From: Theobroma cacao
Taxonomy: Eukaryota; Streptophyta; Magnoliopsida; Malvales; Malvaceae
NCBI RefSeq assembly: GCF_000208745.1
Contig: NC_030855.1
Span: forward strand, 11,352,561-11,416,560
Length of the DNA: 64,000 nucleotides
Direction: 5' to 3'
Shown here: piece by piece, positions 59,660 to 64,000 of the stretch
How the letters are laid out: each line of letters starts with the position of its first letter
Numbering within the stretch: position 1 is the stretch's first letter
Made by a program: the position numbers and the translations under genes
The notes under the pieces: generated by a model
Told to the model about the DNA's origin: nothing
Seen by the model: the letters and a program-made list of their open reading frames with translations, nothing else
Databases searched by the model: none

Positions 59660-60560
59660 CCTCCACACAATGGATGTTTTGATTGCTTTGACTACACAAG
59701 TGGTTGCTTTGTCCAAAAGGTTTGAAACTCTAGGAGTTCAAGCCGTTTAGAAACCATTTGTGACATGTGAGTTTTGTGAAAAAAGGCATTCAGGTAACCA
59801 TTGTTGGGAATAGGTTCAATCTATGTGAAATCTCAATTGGTTACAGAACAATCTGTTTGCCAACACTTGTAATTCTAAATGGTGGAATCATTCGAACTTT
59901 TCCTATAGTAACAATCAGAGATCTTTGTCAACTTCAAAGCCTAGTATGTTTATATGACTTTTATCTCAAGAAAGAGCTCCCATGATTAAGATAAAGCCAT
60001 CTGTGGAAGAGATGTTCATTCAATTCATGGCAAGGACTGATTCTCTCATTTATAATCAAGCAACTTCATTAAGAAACCTTGAAACTCAAGTGGATCAACT
60101 TGCAAAATCTATCAATGTTATGCCTTCAGGAACCTTGCCTAGTGAAATTGAAGCCAATCATAGGAGAAAAGGTAAGGAATCTTGTCTAGCAGTCACCCTT
60201 AAGAGTGGAAACGAGGTAACAAGTAGTAGCAAACAAATAGAAACTTAATTGAAGCTTGTTGAGAAAGTAACAATGGTTGAGAAATATGATAAACAAACTC
60301 AAAAGAAGGAAGCAAAGGGAAACTCACACTAGCACTACCCTTTCTTCAGTTTGAGATAATAGTTGCAAAGGCTAAAGTGCATGCTTAAGTTGATGCAGTC
60401 GAGTAAAAAGAGAAAAGAGTGTCTAATTTACTTAACTCAACCAAATATCTTTCCTCTACAAATACTATTATAGAGCAAAATCAGTTGATGTGGATGAAGA
60501 AAAGCCCATTCCACTACCTCTAGTGAAACAAGTGCCAAATTTGGAGTCAAAGCTATCGTT
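59660..60560 (+). pseudogene. Second, deleted Athila gag
   Basis: Begins with MDVLIALTTQVVALSKRFE, equivalent to about 17720 of the first gag, so about 850 bp of the gag 5' part is missing. A zinc-knuckle remnant CEFCEKRHSGNHCW lies near 59770, then the open piece 59982-60248 with SVEEMFIQFMARTDSLIY, LRNLETQVDQLAKSIN and GTLPSEIEANHRRKGKE, the conserved gag C-terminus. It fades out after SKLSFSHL at about 60575. No pol follows. Confidence 0.8.
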
Positions 60561-61801
60561 TTCGCATCTTACAACCAAGTAGTGGCATAAGGAGCATACT
60601 CTACTACCTTCCCTTCATAATTCACTTATTAATCTTTTTCCAGCCACGATAGTTTTTTTGGACTTATACATACATACAACACCCTTGTCTTTTTTGGCAT
60701 AGACCTTTTTCTCTCTTTGTGATGCAAAGGCAATGGTTGGGGAAGCGAAAGAATGAGAGACCATATGGGTGGTATGAAAGCCATAAGTAGAGGCATGGGT
60801 CTTTCTCTTGAAAATGCGAAGCCTATAGATGAGTTTATTTAAAATTGACTTCAAAAATCCAGGGTAGAAGGCTTGATGACAGGTAATAAGATTAAAAAGT
60901 GAAGAAAAGGGGAAAAAACTAGAGGCAGAGGCAGTTCCATTGACCAGAAACTGGGAGCAAAGGTAGAGGCAAGGGGAAGGATGGAATCCAAGAATCTTTT
61001 TGTTAGTGGGGTTGAATGTTCCAAAAACCAACAAACACAATTTATACAAAAAACGTTTTTTAGCCCATACTCCTAACAAGTTGTTGGGCTTTGATGTTTA
61101 CGTTATTATTATGAAAAGGAGAAAGGGTTTCTTTTTTTTATAAAAAGAGAGGTTAGTAAGAAGGGTTTGCTTACTGGCTCTCAGGGGTTATAATAGGTTT
61201 TGTTTTAAAGTATTCCTTTTCATTAGCCACGCGAGGTTAAACCTTGACTAAATGGAAAAGAGAAGGGACAAGTGGCTCTGATAGCACATAGAAGGCTATT
61301 TTTAGTAGCACTGAAAAACTAGTTGCCACTCACTGTCTCTATATCTCCTTCCTTTTTTCTTGATCTGCCTGAAAAAAAGATATATTATATATATAGTATT
61401 CCCTTTAACAATTTTGTACTATATCTATCCAACTTACGAGTTTACCTTAGCTCTTGTGCTTTGGGGAAAAATAAAAAAAAAGTGTCTAAAAAAAGAAGTC
61501 GAGGTTCTTCACTTCACATGACATTGTTACACTCAAGTTTCACCAACTTCGCGTCAGGTTCACTTTAGTGAAATCTTGTTAAAGCAAACCAACAATTGAT
61601 TGATCCTTAGGATAGTAGCAAAAGGAACCTTTTAGCTAACTGGGTCAATTCAAACTCAGAACATATTCCATGGAATTAAGAATCCAGCGTAATTGGTTTT
61701 CTCTAGTGACTCTTTTTCCTATTTTTTTTTAAGATAGCCTTACTCTGTCTACCTATTACAAAGTAAGCTTGACTCTCGTGAGCAGGTTCACCAGCTTTTA
61801 G
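60561..61801. other. Unidentified sequence between Athila fragment and family A LTR
   Basis: No retrotransposon motif. On the minus strand a 154-codon open frame (61079-60615) has no recognisable domain. Texture differs from the neighbours (purine-rich stretches, fewer TA runs), and phrases such as aagcttgactctcgtgagca give a mitochondrial impression, but I cannot confirm an organellar origin. Confidence 0.35.
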
Positions 61802-64000
61802 TGTCAAGCCTAACTCTATAAAATATTTTCCATGTCATTCATGTGCTTGATAATATATTTGCATACTTGGAAAGCCTCAAAAAATCGTTAAAAGTCGGTA
61901 GTGAACCTAGTGGTACAATTAAACTGAATTAAGTCTTGAACTAGTCCAAATAGAGATTTTAAGATAAAATTGAGAATTTTAAAAACCCAAAATGACTTAA
62001 TATGGTGATTCGGAGTTCGAGGATTAATTTGGAGTCAAATGGGAATTTTCATGACTTAGGGGTAAAATGGTCATTTTGCCACCCAAGGGCAAAATTGGAA
62101 TTTTACACCACTCAACACTTGTCATGCCTAAGGATTTCATCCATTAACATTTTATATTATGAATAATTGAGATATTTTATGTGGTGGTGAAAGAAAGCTA
62201 AGTTGTTAAGTGTTAAACATGGACCAATGGAATGGTGACAAGTGGCAAGCTTTCATTTCTTTGTAATTTACATTAAAAATCAGCACATGACTCTCCCATT
62301 TCACTCCCATATGTTCGGCCTCACCAAGGAAAAGAGGAAAGAAAGAAAGAACAAAACCCTAGTTAGAAAAATTCAAGGGAAAATTAGTGGATTTCAAGGA
62401 ATTAAGCAAGTAAAGATAAAATTTCTTGATTTTAGCTTGTGATCTACCTTTCNNNNNNNNNNNNNNNNNNNNNNNNNNNNNNNNNNNNNNNNNNNNNNNN
62501 NNNNNNNNNNNNNNNNNNNNNNNNNNNNNNNNNNNNNNNNNNNNNNNNNNNNNNNNNNNNNNNNNNNNNNNNNNNNNNNNNNNNNNNNNNNNNNNNNNNN
62601 NNNNNNNNNNNNNNNNNNNNNNNNNNNNNNNNNNNNNNNNNNNNNNNNNNNNNNNNNNNNNNNNNNNNNNNNNNNNNNNNNNNNNNNNNNNNNNNNNNNN
62701 NNNNNNNNNNNNNNNNNNNNNNNNNNNNNNNNNNNNNNNNNNNNNNNNNNNNNNNNNNNNNNNNNNNNNNNNNNNNNNNNNNNNNNNNNNNNNNNNNNNN
62801 NNNNNNNNNNNNNNNNNNNNNNNNNNNNNNNNNNNNNNNNNNNNNNNNNNNNNNNNNNNNNNNNNNNNNNNNNNNNNNNNNNNNNNNNNNNNNNNNNNNN
62901 NNNNNNNNNNNNNNNNNNNNNNNNNNNNNNNNNNNNNNNNNNNNNNNNNNNNNNNNNNNNNNNNNNNNNNNNNNNNNNNNNNNNNNNNNNNNNNNNNNNN
63001 NNNNNNNNNNNNNNNNNNNNNNNNNNNNNNNNNNNNNNNNNNNNNNNNNNNNNNNNNNNNNNNNNNNNNNNNNNNNNNNNNNNNNNNNNNNNNNNNNNNN
63101 NNNNNNNNNNNNNNNNNNNNNNNNNNNNNNNNNNNNNNNNNNNNNNNNNNNNNNNNNNNNNNNNNNNNNNNNNNNNNNNNNNNNNNNNNNNNNNNNNNNN
63201 NNNNNNNNNNNNNNNNNNNNNNNNNNNNNNNNNNNNNNNNNNNNNNNNNNNNNNNNNNNNNNNNNNNNNNNNNNNNNNNNNNNNNNNNNNNNNNNNNNNN
63301 NNNNNNNNNNNNNNNNNNNNNNNNNNNNNNNNNNNNNNNNNNNNNNNNNNNNNNNNNNNNNNNNNNNNNNNNNNNNNNNNNNNNNNNNNNNNNNNNNNNN
63401 NNNNNNNNNNNNNNNNNNNNNNNNNNNNNNNNNNNNNNNNNAATTGAATGGCTTATGGTGATATTGGCATGAATGGCTAAATTGGAAATTGTTTTGAAAT
63501 TGTATGAACTGTTTGTTTTGCCTTAACAGGCTGGGTAGTAATATAATTGCCATGTCATGCTGTCGAAATTTTTATTGATTTTGTGGGATATTGATTAGTC
63601 ACTGCAGTGGTGGGTTTCCATGGACCAGCTTATTAGAGAGGGGCATGGTAAACCCGATTATATTTTACTTCGGTACGAGAGGTGCGGAGGGTATCTCCTG
63701 AGGTAAAGCTTTAGGGTTCACTACACGCTAAACCACCACGTGAGGGTGAACTTAGCCAATGCCAAGGATCAACTATGCTTTTAAACGTAAAAAATGTGTT
63801 TTATACGTATATAAACTTTTCTTTAACAGCCTTGGCGGACTCGGTTGGATGCCTTGACCAAGGTATCTCCAAGAATGAGTTTTGGCACGAGCTAAATTTT
63901 TAAGAAATTCATAAGCTATGTTGATTATTTGAGTGAAATGAATTTATTTTGTTTAGTTGAAATGAGTTTGAAATGTTATGAATCATAGTACGATGAACTA
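61802..64000 (+). mobile_element. Family A LTR copy 3, runs off the window
   Basis: Starts TGTCAAGCCTAACTC after flank tttag and follows copy 1 block by block (61900-62452 with 40400-41087; 63442-64000 with 42023 onward). Contains a 989-bp N gap where copy 1 has 935 bp. The right end is outside the window, so solo status is unknown. Confidence 0.85.
62453..63441. other. Assembly gap (989 N)
   Basis: Unknown bases inside family-A copy 3; reading frames drawn across it are artefacts. Confidence 0.99.

Noticed and set aside
61274..61288. gtggctctgatagcaca, resembling a reversed tRNA-Met PBS
   Set aside because: One mismatch to the PBS core and no LTR end or CA terminus beside it; probably chance.

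Overview
The window is nuclear DNA of a flowering plant, probably a eudicot. It is AT-rich and I can support no host gene in it. Almost every recognisable feature is part of an LTR retrotransposon, many nested inside others, and all are decayed by stop codons and frameshifts. From memory the LTR styles (TGTCA...TGACA ends, dispersed CTCGCTGCAGCGAG palindromes) resemble Malvaceae genomes such as cacao, but that is a weak guess. Three stretches of N are assembly gaps (3265, 53639-53973, 62453-63441).

Layout. 1-2511 is the end of a minus-strand LTR-like element (family C). 2512-4438 is a truncated family-B LTR. 4950-8173 is a wrecked plus-strand Ty3/gypsy gag-pol of Del/Tekay type. It is cut at 8173 by a minus-strand gypsy (family D: LTR 8174-10820, pol remnant to 12534). 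That in turn abuts a plus-strand Athila-type gypsy: 5' LTR 12535-16755, gag-pol 16756-22094, post-pol ORF 56274-57325, 3' LTR 57916-59549. The Athila is split by a 33-kb minus-strand Ty1/copia nest at 22095-55382 with target duplication ctatc on both sides. Inside that old copia lie a Sirevirus-type copia (26406-39147, duplication tcatt), two family-A solo LTRs (40331-43315 and 52090-55051) and two family-B solo LTRs (43565-46228 and 48914-51578). Another family-B LTR (32998-35574) sits inside the Sirevirus, and one more (13355-15933) inside the Athila 5' LTR. After the Athila 3' LTR a second Athila PBS and gag fragment follow (59550-60560), then unidentified sequence, then a third family-A LTR (61802 to the window end).

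The nesting is internally consistent. Removing the insertions gives about 10.2 kb for the Sirevirus, 9.2 kb for the old copia and 11.1 kb for the Athila, all normal for their groups. Net LTR pairs also agree in length: 1073/1074, 1740/1727 and 1637/1634.

Most interesting are: (1) a segment with GT-AG ends and a good donor, present in four family-B LTRs and absent from a fifth exactly at the putative splice junction, as if that copy came from spliced RNA; (2) a 16-bp CpG-bearing palindrome scattered many times through every family-B LTR, with different short palindromes doing the same in family D and the Sirevirus; (3) possibly related post-pol proteins in an Athila gypsy and a Sirevirus copia; (4) an LTR-internal-LTR-internal Athila arrangement.
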